NCBI RefSeq assembly: GCF_014646235.1
Contig: NZ_BMNB01000018.1
Location: 59,925-123,924, forward strand
DNA length: 64,000 bases
Direction: 5' to 3'
DNA from: Micromonospora sonchi
GTDB lineage: Bacteria > Actinomycetota > Actinomycetes > Mycobacteriales > Micromonosporaceae
Shown here: positions 32,346 to 40,282 of the stretch, piece by piece
Position numbering within the stretch: position 1 is the first letter of the stretch
Layout: every line of letters starts with the position of its first letter
The notes under the pieces: generated by a model
Database searches by the model: none
The model's input: the letters and a program-made list of their open reading frames with translations, nothing else
What the model was told of the DNA's origin: nothing
Translations under genes and position numbers: made by a program

Positions 32346-35300
32346 GTGAGCACCGGACCGACGACCCTGCCCGCCGGCGGTGACGCCGCGCAGAACGGAC
32401 ACCCTCGGCTACCCCGGCTACGGGACGTGCGGATCCGGTCCAAGCTGGCGCTGATCCTGGTGGTTCCGGTCGCCGCGGTCATCGCGCTGGCCACGGTTCG
32501 CCTGGTCTCCGTCGGTGCGGGCGCCTACGACGCGACCCAGGCCCGCTCGCTCACCGCGCTCTTCACCAACGTCTCGGCGCTGACGAACGACCTGCATGCC
32601 GAGCGGATGGCCGCCGCCGCCTACCTCGCCAGGCCACAGCAGGAACAGGCCGACGCGTACAACCTCCGGGTCCGCCGGACGCAGGAGCGGATCGACGAGT
32701 ACCGCGTCGAGCGGGCCAAGGTCGATGACGCGCCCGCCGCCGTACGCGACCGGCTGGCGGCCATCGACCAGCACCTGGACACTCTCGACGGCACCCGGCA
32801 GGAGATCCTCGGCCGGCAGCGGATGGAGGTGGCCGAGGCGACCCTGCGCTACGGTGTGGTCCTGGCCGACCTGGTCGCCTACGGTGACGGGCTGGCCCAA
32901 CTTCCCGGTGCGGAGCGACTGTCGGACAGTCGGCGGGCGGTTGCCGCGTTCGCCCATGCCAAGGCGGACGTCGCCGAGGAGGAGTCGATCGCGTTCACCG
33001 CGCTGACCGCCGGTCGGCTGGACAACGAGCAGTTCTCCACCTTCGTGGCCACGCTGACCGGTCAGCAGGAGGCGCTGCTGGCCTTCTCGCTGGCCGCCGA
33101 CCCCGTCCAGCGCGCGCTGGTCGAGCGCACCGTCTCCGGCGACGCCGTGGTGCTGGCCGACCGGATCGCCACCGAGGTCAGCCGCTCGGTCAACCAGCGC
33201 CCGTCTGTTACCGCCCAGGAGGCCGCCACGGCGATCGGCGCGGTGCACGAGCTGATGCGGTGGGCGGAGATCGAGTTGCAGGACCGCCTGCTCGACCAGG
33301 CCGAGCAGGCCCGCTCGGACGTCGTCCGACAGGCCGTCGTCGAGACGATCCTGGTGCTGCTCACCCTGCTCATCGCGGTGACCCTGGCGGTGGTGCTGGC
33401 CCGCTCGCTCAACCACTCGCTGCGCCGGCTGCGCGAGGGCGCGCTCTCGGTGGCCCACCACGACCTGCCCGAGGCGGTGCGCCGGCTACAGGAGATCGGC
33501 AACGTCAGCGACGGCAGCGTCGAGAAGATCGTCCGCGAGGTCCGTGATCCGATCAAGCTCGAAAACCGCGACGAGGTGGGCCAGGTCGCCTCGGCGTTCA
33601 ACGTCGTACACCGCGAGGCGGTCCGGGTCGCGGCCGAGCAGGCGGCCCTGCGGACCAGCGTCTCGGCCATGTTCCTGAACCTGGCCCGGCGCAGTCAGAC
33701 CCTGGTCGACCGCATGATCGGTGAGCTGGACGCGATCGAGCGTGGCGAAGAGGACCCGAAGCGCCTGGCCCGGCTGTTCGAACTCGACCACCTGGCCACC
33801 CGGATGCGTCGCAACGACGAGAACCTGCTCGTGCTGGCCGGGGCGGACTCGACCGCGCCGCGCCGGGACGACGCGTTGCTGGTGGACGTGCTGCGAGCAG
33901 CACAGTCCGAGGTGGAGCTCTACAACCGGATCGAGTTCGGCACGGTCGACACGGACGTATCGGTGGCCGCGCACGCGGTCAACGACGTGGTCCGGCTGGT
34001 GGCCGAGTTGCTGGACAACGCCACCCGCTTCTCGCCACCGAACACCACCGTGGTCGCCGACGGTCGGCGGATCCGGGACTACGTCCTCATCCAGATCGAG
34101 GACCGGGGTCTCGGCCTGACCGACGAGCAACTGGACCTGCTCAACCGGCGGCTCACCGAACCGTCCGGTGTGGACGTTGCGGCGTTCCGGCTGATGGGTC
34201 TCGCCGTGGTCAGCCGGCTGGCGGCCCGGTACGCCATCCGGGTCGACCTGCGCCGCCACGCCGAGGGCGGCATCGTGGCGCAGGTCATCCTGCCCGCCGC
34301 CACGGTGGTCCTGCCCAACCTGCGGGAACGCGAGCAGACGATCACCCGGCCGCGCCAGCCGCTCGCGGTCGAGCAGGCCCCGATGGCCGGGGCCAGCGGC
34401 AGTGGCCCGTTCGGTGGGGCGGGTGGCACCACCACCGCCACGCTGAGCGACCGGTGGCGCAGCGGTACGACGTCCACCACGCCCTGGCCGACCACCGAAC
34501 CGGCACCGGAGCAGGCCGGGGCGAACACCCGACCGCCAGCCTTCGCCGGCGGGTTCAGCGCCGGTACGCCGACGGTCGCCCAGCCGACCCTCGACCCGTT
34601 GCCCCGACGCGGCGCGAACCCCGAACCGGCCGCGCCCGCACTGCCGGTGGGGCCGGTCGCCGGTGCCGGGGTCGGCACCGCGGCTGGTTTCGGTGAGGAA
34701 AGCGCCCCGAGCTCCGGTGGTGCGGGTTACGACGCCGCGTCCTTGGGCGGGCTGGGGGCCAGCCTGGCCGCCACCTCCCCGGTCGTGACCGGGCCGATCA
34801 CCGCCCCACCCGAGCCGCAGGCCGAGGCGCCGATCTTCCGGGAGATGGAGGCGGTCTGGTTCCGGGCGCACGGCAACGACGCGACCGCCATCTTCACCCG
34901 GCCACAGTTCGACGAGCCGCCGGAGCAGCCGGCCGCCGGCGGCACGCCGCCGGCCGTCGAGCCGACCCGGGGGCGCAAGCCGCTGCCCACCCGTACGCCG
35001 GGCGCGGCGGCCGGACCCTCCACGCCACCGGCGGCCGGGCCCACCACGTCACCGGCAACCGACCCGCTGCCCGGCGCGGCATCGCCGGTGGCGCCGCCCG
35101 CGTCGCCGATGCCGCAGTCCGGCGAATCGGTGGACGACGCCTGGCAGACGGCCGCCGACGACGGCTGGTCGCGGGCCAGCCGGGCGGCCGAGCCCATCCC
35201 CGCCGGTACCACCCGCTCCGGGCTGCCGAAGCGGGTGCCGCAGGCGCAACTCGTACCCGGCGGGATCGAACCGCGCGGTGGGCCCGAGCGGGGCCGCCGC

Positions 35301-35411
35301 ACGCCTGACGAGGTACGCGGCCTGCTGGCGGCGTACCACCGTGGGGTCCAGCGCGGCCGGACGGCCGGCGCGAGTCAGAACAGCACCTCGACCAAGGAGA
35401 CGAGCCGATGA
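32346..35411 (+). CDS. Conservon sensor kinase-like protein (NIT and HAMP domains, histidine-kinase-type ATPase)
   Basis: 1021 residues from GTG 32346, with GGAGG 9 nt upstream. Order: short cytoplasmic start, TM helix 1 (about 35-60, KLALILVVPVAAVIALATVRL), an extracellular nitrate/nitrite-sensing-type helical domain (about 60-330), TM helix 2 (about 333-355, TILVLLTLLIAVTLAVVL), HAMP (RSLNHSLRRLREGALS), a coiled region, a GHKL ATPase domain with N-box ELLDNATRFSPP and G-box EDRGLGLTD, and a Pro/Ala-rich tail of about 350 residues. This is the CvnA type of Streptomyces conservons. No canonical phospho-acceptor His box is evident. Its stop overlaps the roadblock gene start by 4 nt. Confidence 0.92.
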   Translation: MSTGPTTLPAGGDAAQNGHPRLPRLRDVRIRSKLALILVVPVAAVIALATVRLVSVGAGAYDATQARSLTALFTNVSALTNDLHAERMAAAAYLARPQQEQADAYNLRVRRTQERIDEYRVERAKVDDAPAAVRDRLAAIDQHLDTLDGTRQEILGRQRMEVAEATLRYGVVLADLVAYGDGLAQLPGAERLSDSRRAVAAFAHAKADVAEEESIAFTALTAGRLDNEQFSTFVATLTGQQEALLAFSLAADPVQRALVERTVSGDAVVLADRIATEVSRSVNQRPSVTAQEAATAIGAVHELMRWAEIELQDRLLDQAEQARSDVVRQAVVETILVLLTLLIAVTLAVVLARSLNHSLRRLREGALSVAHHDLPEAVRRLQEIGNVSDGSVEKIVREVRDPIKLENRDEVGQVASAFNVVHREAVRVAAEQAALRTSVSAMFLNLARRSQTLVDRMIGELDAIERGEEDPKRLARLFELDHLATRMRRNDENLLVLAGADSTAPRRDDALLVDVLRAAQSEVELYNRIEFGTVDTDVSVAAHAVNDVVRLVAELLDNATRFSPPNTTVVADGRRIRDYVLIQIEDRGLGLTDEQLDLLNRRLTEPSGVDVAAFRLMGLAVVSRLAARYAIRVDLRRHAEGGIVAQVILPAATVVLPNLREREQTITRPRQPLAVEQAPMAGASGSGPFGGAGGTTTATLSDRWRSGTTSTTPWPTTEPAPEQAGANTRPPAFAGGFSAGTPTVAQPTLDPLPRRGANPEPAAPALPVGPVAGAGVGTAAGFGEESAPSSGGAGYDAASLGGLGASLAATSPVVTGPITAPPEPQAEAPIFREMEAVWFRAHGNDATAIFTRPQFDEPPEQPAAGGTPPAVEPTRGRKPLPTRTPGAAAGPSTPPAAGPTTSPATDPLPGAASPVAPPASPMPQSGESVDDAWQTAADDGWSRASRAAEPIPAGTTRSGLPKRVPQAQLVPGGIEPRGGPERGRRTPDEVRGLLAAYHRGVQRGRTAGASQNSTSTKETSR

Positions 35412-35815
35412 ACAGGCCAGCGGCCATGCAGGACATGGGTTGGCTGCTCACCAACTTCGCCGACAGCGTGGCGGGCATCGCCCACGTGGTTGCGGTGTCC
35501 GCGGACGGGCTGCTGCTCGCCTCCTCGCGCGACCTGCCGGCGGACCGGGCAGACCAACTCGCCGCGATCACCTCCGGCGTGGTCAGCCTGACCGAGGGGG
35601 CCGCGCGGATGTTCAGCGCCGGCGGGGTGTTGCAGACGGTCATCGAGATGGACAGCGGCTATCTGTTCCTGATGTCCATCAGCGACGGCTCGTCGATGGC
35701 GGTGCTCGCGGCGCGCAGCTGCGACGTCGGCCAGGTGGGCTACGAGATGGCCCTGCTCGTGGAGCGGGTCGGCGCGGCGCTGGTACCGCTGCCCCGGGAC
35801 GCGGTGCGGTCCTGA
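35408..35815 (+). CDS. Roadblock/LC7 domain protein of the conservon (CvnB type)
   Basis: 135 residues starting by ATGA overlap with the sensor gene. The whole protein is one roadblock/LC7 domain: MQDMGWLLTNFADSV, AVVSADGLLLASS-like segment (HVVAVSADGLLLAS), and LFLMSISDGSSMAVLA. Roadblock proteins form dimers that bind small GTPases and regulate them, which fits the GTPase two genes downstream. It is expected at the membrane in complex with the sensor, DUF742 protein and GTPase. Confidence 0.93.
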   Translation: MNRPAAMQDMGWLLTNFADSVAGIAHVVAVSADGLLLASSRDLPADRADQLAAITSGVVSLTEGAARMFSAGGVLQTVIEMDSGYLFLMSISDGSSMAVLAARSCDVGQVGYEMALLVERVGAALVPLPRDAVRS

Positions 35816-35857
35816 CGGGTGCGGTGCGACGGCGCAGGAGGAAGGAGGTGATCGCGG

Positions 35858-36220
35858 ATGGAGCAGCGGCGTGACCCACGCGGTGAGCTGGTGCGGCCCT
35901 ACGCGGTCACCCGGGGCCGCACCGAGCCGCGCCAGGACATCGCCCTGGAGGCGGTGCTGATGGCCAGCCCCACCCAGATCACCGAGTCGCGGTTCGCCGG
36001 GCATGACAAGCATCGCATCGCGATGGTCTGCGAGGGCCGGGCCGAGTCGCTGGCGGAGATCGCCGCGTACACCCGGTTGCCGCTGGGTGTTGCCCGGGTG
36101 CTGGTCGCGGACATGGTGGCCGAGGGCCTGTTGACGCTACAGACGGCTGCTCCCGCCACTGGATACGTGGAGCGGATGGAAATGCTGGGAAGGGTGTTGA
36201 GTGGACTTCGCGAGCTATGA
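35858..36220 (+). CDS. DUF742 protein of the conservon (CvnC type)
   Basis: 120 residues from ATG 35858, preceded by GGAGGAAGGAGG. DUF742 proteins have a winged-helix-like fold. Typical blocks are LVRPYAVTRGRT, KHRIAMVCEGRAESLAEIAAYTRLPLGVARVLVADM (two adjoining blocks) and a C-terminal VLSGLREL. The last block and overall length are diagnostic of the conservon family. It overlaps the GTPase gene by 20 nt. The biochemical role is not established in general. Confidence 0.93.
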   Translation: MEQRRDPRGELVRPYAVTRGRTEPRQDIALEAVLMASPTQITESRFAGHDKHRIAMVCEGRAESLAEIAAYTRLPLGVARVLVADMVAEGLLTLQTAAPATGYVERMEMLGRVLSGLREL

Positions 36221-36824
36221 CCCCGCCGGGGCCCGCCAGAGCCGGGGAATCATCTCCGCGAAGATCGTCGTCGCGGGTGGCTTCGGTGTCGGCAAGACGA
36301 CGCTGGTCGGTGCGATCTCCGAGATCACGCCGCTGACCACCGAGGCGGTGATGACCGCGGCGGGCGTCGGCATCGATGATCCGTCGAAGGTGCCGGGCAA
36401 GGAGACCACCACGGTCGCCATGGACTTCGGCCGGATCACCATGGCGCAGGATCTGATCCTGTACCTCTTCGGCACGCCCGGGCAGACCCGGTTCTGGTTC
36501 ATGTGGGACGAGATCATCAGAGGCGCGGTGGGGGCTGCGGTCCTGGTGGACACCCGCCGGATCGCCGACGCGTTCGCACCGCTGGACTATTTCGAGAACC
36601 GCCACCTGCCGTACGTGGTCGCGCTCAACCGGTTCGACGGCGCGCCAGAGTACGAGCCGGACGAGGTCCGCGAGGCGCTGGCGATCTCGCCGGACGTGCC
36701 GCTGGTGTTGTGCGACGCCCGACGGCGGGAGTCGGCCAAACAGGTGCTGATGACCGTCGTCGAGCACGCCATGCGGCGTCTGCAGGCCGAGCACGACCGG
36801 GGCCAACCGACCCCGGTCGGCTGA
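36201..36824 (+). CDS. Small Ras-like GTPase of the conservon (CvnD type)
   Basis: 207 residues from GTG 36201, overlapping the DUF742 gene by 20 nt. G1/P-loop GGFGVGKTT, G3-like FGTPGQTRFWFMW (replacing DxxG), G4 variant LNRFDG, and a DARRRESAK segment near the end identify the bacterial MglA/CvnD-like GTPases. It would switch between GDP and GTP states on the roadblock protein downstream of the sensor. It is the last gene of the operon, followed by a terminator with a T-rich tail. Confidence 0.94.
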   Translation: MDFASYDPAGARQSRGIISAKIVVAGGFGVGKTTLVGAISEITPLTTEAVMTAAGVGIDDPSKVPGKETTTVAMDFGRITMAQDLILYLFGTPGQTRFWFMWDEIIRGAVGAAVLVDTRRIADAFAPLDYFENRHLPYVVALNRFDGAPEYEPDEVREALAISPDVPLVLCDARRRESAKQVLMTVVEHAMRRLQAEHDRGQPTPVG

Positions 36825-36843
36825 CCGACGTTTTGTCGTTTTT
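36816..36843 (+). terminator. Rho-independent terminator of the conservon operon
   Basis: Stem gtcgg (36816-36820)/ccgac (36825-36829), with the GTPase stop codon in the loop region, is followed by gttttgtcgttttt. The T-rich run is striking in this GC-rich DNA. Confidence 0.65.
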
Positions 36844-36910
36844 GGCGGTGCCGCCCCCATCCGACTCCTTCCCGGCGGAGTTGCGGAAACCGCTCTGACC
36901 TGCGACGACA

Positions 36911-36958
36911 TAGAATTCCCCCGAATGTCACGCAAAGTGAAGAAGTGTTTACTTTGCG
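36911..36958 (+). promoter_or_regulatory. -10-like box and operator-like inverted repeat before the ferritin-like gene
   Basis: TAGAAT at 36911-36916 resembles a -10 box. Downstream, arms cgcaaagtgaa (36931-36941) and tttactttgcg (36948-36958) pair with one mismatch around 6 nt, ending 20 nt before ATG 36979. It could be a repressor site or a 5'-UTR stem-loop. It does not resemble the DtxR/IdeR iron box. Confidence 0.45.
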
Positions 36959-36978
36959 CGCTGGTGGGAGGAGAGTTC

Positions 36979-37986
36979 ATGCAGAAGGTCAGAGTCATCT
37001 CAGTGCTCGTGGGGGCGGCGCTCGGCGTCGGGCTGGTCGGGGCACCCGCGCGAGCCGCGGTCTCCGATCCGACCACCCGCGCCGACACGCTGACCGCGAT
37101 GCAGGGGGAGGCGTACGCGCACGCCGCCTACCTCGCGTACGCGCAGGAGGCGGAACGGACCGGGCGGGCGGAGATCGCGGAGCTGTTCCGCAGCACGGCG
37201 GCAACCGAGCTGGGGGAGCACTTCGCGGAGGAGGCCGAGCTGATCGACTTCGTCCGGAGCAACACCGCCAACCTGCGCGAGGCGATCGCCGGCGAGACGG
37301 AGGAGCACACCGTCACCTACCCGGGCTACGCGGAGCAGGCCCGCCGCGACGGTTGCCTACCCGCAGCCGCCCTCTGGGACGAACTCGCCGGCGACGAGGG
37401 GCGGCACGCCGAGCGGTTCCGGATCGCGCTCTTCGCGATCACCAACCCCGGGTCCGGGGTCCGGGTGCCGGTCGGCGTGGCGGTGCCGCCGGTGCCGATC
37501 GAGGCGACCGAGCCCGCCTGCTCCGGTCAGACCCAGGAGAACCTGCTGGCGACGCTGCGCGGCGAGGCGTTCGCCTACGCCAGGTACATCGCCTACGCCG
37601 ACCAGGCGCGGGCCACCGGGCGGCTGCGACTGGCCCGGCTCTGGGAGAACACCGCCAGCCAGGAACTCGGCGAGCACTTCGCCGAGGCGGCCAACCTGTA
37701 CGGCCTGGTCGGCGACAACGAGACGAACCTGCGTACCGCGATCGCCGGTGAGCAGCACGAGGCGACCACCATGTACCCGGCGTTCAGCCGACAGGCCGCG
37801 TCGGTCGGGGAAAGCGATGCCGCCGCGCTCTTCGCCGAGATCGCGCGGGACGAGGCCGGTCACGCCTCGGCGTTCCTGGAGGCACTGGTCGACCTGGTGC
37901 TCGGCGGGGCAGCGGAGTCGGCCGGCGAAGCCGCCGCCGACCGGCAGCCGGCGCCTGGTCGACCCGGAGCCGATAGCCGCGCTTGA
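36979..37986 (+). CDS. Secreted protein with two tandem ferritin-like (rubrerythrin-type) domains
   Basis: 335 residues from ATG 36979 with GGAGGAG upstream; an in-frame start at 36925 lacks an RBS. A signal peptide ends near ARAAV (residue about 28). Two similar four-helix halves follow. Half 1 (about 35-155) has GEAYAHAAYLAYA, ELGEHFAEEA, EEHT and DEGRHAERF. Half 2 (about 190-315) has GEAFAYARYIAYA, ELGEHFAEA, EQHE and DEAGHASAF. The repeated E...ExxH spacing is the di-iron ligand set of rubrerythrin-like domains. The rubredoxin domain is absent, so the redox partner is unknown. The export of a di-iron protein is unusual. Iron storage or peroxide handling outside the membrane is inference. 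Confidence 0.85.
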   Translation: MQKVRVISVLVGAALGVGLVGAPARAAVSDPTTRADTLTAMQGEAYAHAAYLAYAQEAERTGRAEIAELFRSTAATELGEHFAEEAELIDFVRSNTANLREAIAGETEEHTVTYPGYAEQARRDGCLPAAALWDELAGDEGRHAERFRIALFAITNPGSGVRVPVGVAVPPVPIEATEPACSGQTQENLLATLRGEAFAYARYIAYADQARATGRLRLARLWENTASQELGEHFAEAANLYGLVGDNETNLRTAIAGEQHEATTMYPAFSRQAASVGESDAAALFAEIARDEAGHASAFLEALVDLVLGGAAESAGEAAADRQPAPGRPGADSRA

Positions 37987-38028
37987 CCACGGTCTGCGTC
38001 AACCGAGGCGCGCGGGGTTCGCCTGGTT

Positions 38029-38061
38029 TACAATGTGGAACAAGTTTCCTGCTATGTGGAA
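38029..38061 (+). promoter_or_regulatory. -10-like box with ATGTGGAA direct repeats before a methyltransferase gene
   Basis: TACAAT (38029-38034) overlaps the first of two ATGTGGAA copies (38033-38040 and 38054-38061), whose starts are 21 nt apart, two turns of DNA. GGAAC/TTTCC between them adds partial dyad symmetry. They lie 16-44 nt before ATG 38077 and look like a regulator binding region. Confidence 0.35.
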
Positions 38062-38076
38062 TGCCGGAGGGCCGAC

Positions 38077-38796
38077 ATGGGTGTGGCTCAGGCTTTCGAC
38101 ACGGTGGCCACGAGCTACGACGAAGCCCGGCGGCGGCTGGTGCCCTGCTTCGACGGGTTCTACGGCACGGCGATCGAGGTGGCGCAGCCGCCCCTGCGGG
38201 CCGCCCTCGCCGCTGGCCGTACCCCTCAGGTGCTGGACCTCGGTGCCGGGACCGGCCTGCTCTCCGCCCTGATCGCCGCCGCCGTGCCCGAGGTCCGGCT
38301 GACCCTGGTCGACGCCGCGCCGAAGATGTTGGCGGTCGCCGCTGAGCGGCTCGCCGCCCGCGACGTGTCACACCGGGTGGTCGTGGCCGACCTGGCCGAC
38401 CCGCTGCCCGCCGGGCGGTACGACGCCGTGGTCAGCGCGCTCGCCATCCACCACCTCGACGACGCCGGCAAGCGGGACCTCTATCGGCGGGTGGTCGCAA
38501 CGCTCGTGCCGGGCGGAGTCTTCGTCAACGCCGAGCAGGTCGCCGGCCCGACGCCGGAACTGGACCGGCGCTACCACGAGCTCTGGCTGGCGCAGGTCGC
38601 CGCGCTCGGCTCGGACGCGGCCGAGATCGCCGCCGCCGAGCAGCGGATGACGTACGACCGGCCCGCGCCGGTGGGGGAGCAGTGCCGCTGGCTGACCGAG
38701 GCCGGTCTGGTGCAGGTCGACTGCTTCTTCAAGGCGTGGCGGTTCGCCGTCTTCGGTGGTACCCGGGAGATGACTGTCAGTCATACCAGCGGGTAG
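38077..38796 (+). CDS. Class I SAM-dependent methyltransferase
   Basis: 239 residues from ATG 38077, with CGGAGG 8 nt upstream. The SAM-binding motif is VLDLGAGTGLLSAL; motif II-like LVDAAPKML and the later YDAVVSALAIHHLDD complete a Rossmann methyltransferase of the UbiE/Methyltransf_25 type. The start QAFDTVATSYDEAR is typical of small-molecule methyltransferases. The substrate is unknown. A decayed small ORF follows 10 nt downstream. Confidence 0.86.
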   Translation: MGVAQAFDTVATSYDEARRRLVPCFDGFYGTAIEVAQPPLRAALAAGRTPQVLDLGAGTGLLSALIAAAVPEVRLTLVDAAPKMLAVAAERLAARDVSHRVVVADLADPLPAGRYDAVVSALAIHHLDDAGKRDLYRRVVATLVPGGVFVNAEQVAGPTPELDRRYHELWLAQVAALGSDAAEIAAAEQRMTYDRPAPVGEQCRWLTEAGLVQVDCFFKAWRFAVFGGTREMTVSHTSG

Positions 38797-38806
38797 TCTC
38801 GTCGGC

Positions 38807-39030
38807 ATGACGGCCAAGGTGACCCTGTCGTTCTACCGGACCGCATCTCGGCACCGAGGAAGAAGTGGTTCACCGAGTGCGTGGACGTGGCCGATGCCGA
38901 GACCATGCGGCGGGTGGACCCGGGCGTTGCGGATCATCCAGCAGCTCTGAGTGGCTGTTTCCTCCCGATCTGTTACGCGTGGGCGACGTACCTCCGCCGG
39001 GGTGCCCGGATGGCCCGGGCCGGGGTGTGA
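38807..39030 (+). pseudogene. Possible frameshifted remnant of a small gene
   Basis: ATG 38807 opens a 47-codon frame (MTAKVTLSFYRTASR...). From about 38833 a different frame looks more coding, with GC-rich third positions and a balanced composition (RISAPRKKWFTECVDVADAE, MRRVDPGVADHPAAL), and runs to TGA at 39030. The two parts would join with a single frameshift. I recognise no family. It could also be chance, since the region is the leader of rplM. Confidence 0.3.
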
Positions 39031-39073
39031 GCGGTTGTCCTCGACCCCTGGTCGCCACCGGTCGGACCCCGTT

Positions 39074-39103
39074 TTGACCGGCCGGTGGGCCTGCCGGTAT
39101 CGT
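39074..39103 (+). promoter_or_regulatory. Probable sigma70-type promoter for rplM-rpsI
   Basis: TTGACC (39074-39079), an 18-nt spacer and TATCGT (39098-39103) fit a housekeeping promoter, about 134 nt before the rplM start. The rest of the 440-nt stretch 38797-39236 holds only the possible small-gene remnant; no clear attenuator was seen in the leader. Confidence 0.55.
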
Positions 39104-39236
39104 TGCCTGCTGTTGTACGACATCTGTGGGCGTGCCGCCTGAGGTACGCTTGGTCGTTCGTGCGCGCTGGTCCGGCCGGGAAGTCCTGGTCATCTCGGCG
39201 CGTGACCCCAGACCGACGACGAGACAAGGTAGACCT

Positions 39237-39680
39237 GTGCGTACGTACAGCCCGAAGCCGGGTGAGATCGAGCGTCAGTGGCACGTCATCGACGCCTCTG
39301 ATGTCGTGCTGGGCCGCCTGGCCACCCACGCCGCCACGCTGCTGCGGGGCAAGCACAAGCCGACTTTCGCGCCGCACGTCGACACGGGCGACTTCGTCGT
39401 CATCGTGAACGCGGGCAAGGTCGCGCTGACCGGCAACAAGCGCCAGCAGAAGATTGCCTACCGCCACTCCGGTTACCCGGGCGGTCTGAAGCGGGTCGGC
39501 TACGAGGAGTTGTTGTCCAAGCGCCCCGATCGGGCCGTGGAGATGGCCATCAAGGGGATGCTCCCGCACAACAAGCTCGGCCGTAAGCTGATCAAGAAGC
39601 TGAAGGTCTACGCCGGTGCGGAGCACCCGCACGCCGCGCAGCAGCCGGTGCCGTTCGAGATCAAGCAGATCGCGCAGTGA
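39237..39680 (+). CDS. rplM: 50S ribosomal protein L13
   Basis: 147 residues from GTG 39237 (RTYSPKPGEIERQWHVIDA); the open frame extends upstream but family homology begins here. It shows blocks diagnostic of L13: LGRLAT, LLRGKHKPTF, VIVNAGKVALTGNK, YRHSGYPGG, and GMLPHNKLGR. It is a structural protein of the large subunit that binds 23S rRNA early. It is co-transcribed with rpsI 20 nt downstream, the usual pair. Confidence 0.98.
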   Translation: MRTYSPKPGEIERQWHVIDASDVVLGRLATHAATLLRGKHKPTFAPHVDTGDFVVIVNAGKVALTGNKRQQKIAYRHSGYPGGLKRVGYEELLSKRPDRAVEMAIKGMLPHNKLGRKLIKKLKVYAGAEHPHAAQQPVPFEIKQIAQ

Positions 39681-39700
39681 GCGCGGGCGAAGGAAACAGC

Positions 39701-40165
39701 ATGACCGACATCACCGCCACCGAGGTTGCCCCCGAGGCCACCGAGGCGCCGGCGCCCGTCGCCCGCGCGCCTCGTAACGACCGCCCGATCCAGACCGTGG
39801 GCCGGCGTAAGGAAGCCATCGTCCGGGTCCGGATCGTGCCCGGCTCCGGCAAGATCACCTGCAACGGCCGGGATCTGGATGCCTACTTCCCGAGCAAGGT
39901 GCACCAGCAGCTGATCAAGGACCCGCTGGTCACCGCCGAGAAGGCCGAGACGTTCGACGTCATCGCCAACCTGCGCGGCGGCGGCACCAGCGGCCAGGCC
40001 GGCGCACTGCGGCTGGCCATCGCCCGGGCGCTGATCGTCAGCGAGCCGGACGACCGTCCGGCGCTGAAGAAGGCCGGCTTCCTCACCCGTGACGCGCGGG
40101 TCAAGGAAAGCAAGAAGTACGGCCTCAAGAAGGCCCGTAAGGCTCCCCAGTACTCCAAGCGCTGA
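39701..40165 (+). CDS. rpsI: 30S ribosomal protein S9
   Basis: 154 residues from ATG 39701, with GAAGGAA upstream; a GTG at 39677 overlaps the rplM stop but is less likely. An acidic/Ala-rich N-terminal extension of about 30 residues is typical of actinobacteria. Then come VGRRKEAIVRVRIVPGSG, RGGGTSGQAGALRLAIARAL (separate blocks) and the conserved basic tail ending QYSKR, which reaches the P-site tRNA in the ribosome. A terminator follows. Confidence 0.98.
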   Translation: MTDITATEVAPEATEAPAPVARAPRNDRPIQTVGRRKEAIVRVRIVPGSGKITCNGRDLDAYFPSKVHQQLIKDPLVTAEKAETFDVIANLRGGGTSGQAGALRLAIARALIVSEPDDRPALKKAGFLTRDARVKESKKYGLKKARKAPQYSKR

Positions 40166-40194
40166 TTTCCAGCCGCATCTTGTACGTCTGACGA

Positions 40195-40246
40195 ACGGCC
40201 GGTCCGCCTCCCCTCAACCGGGGCAGAGGCGGGCCGGCCGTTTCGT
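40195..40246 (+). terminator. Rho-independent terminator after rpsI
   Basis: A 15-bp stem (40195-40209 with 40227-40241, one G-T mismatch; core acggccgg/ccggccgt) encloses a second cccc/gggg stem and is followed by ttcgttctctcc. It separates rplM-rpsI from glmM. Confidence 0.8.
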
Positions 40247-40282
40247 TCTCTCCCATTGGCAGTTCATCGGAGGTTGGCGGGT

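Noticed and set aside
32346..36824. Sensor gene considered as a classical two-component system
   Set aside because: No response regulator is present; the roadblock, DUF742 and GTPase neighbours identify a conservon.
36911..36958. Inverted repeat before the ferritin-like gene considered as an iron box
   Set aside because: It lacks the TTAGGTTAGSCTAACCTAA pattern of DtxR/IdeR sites.
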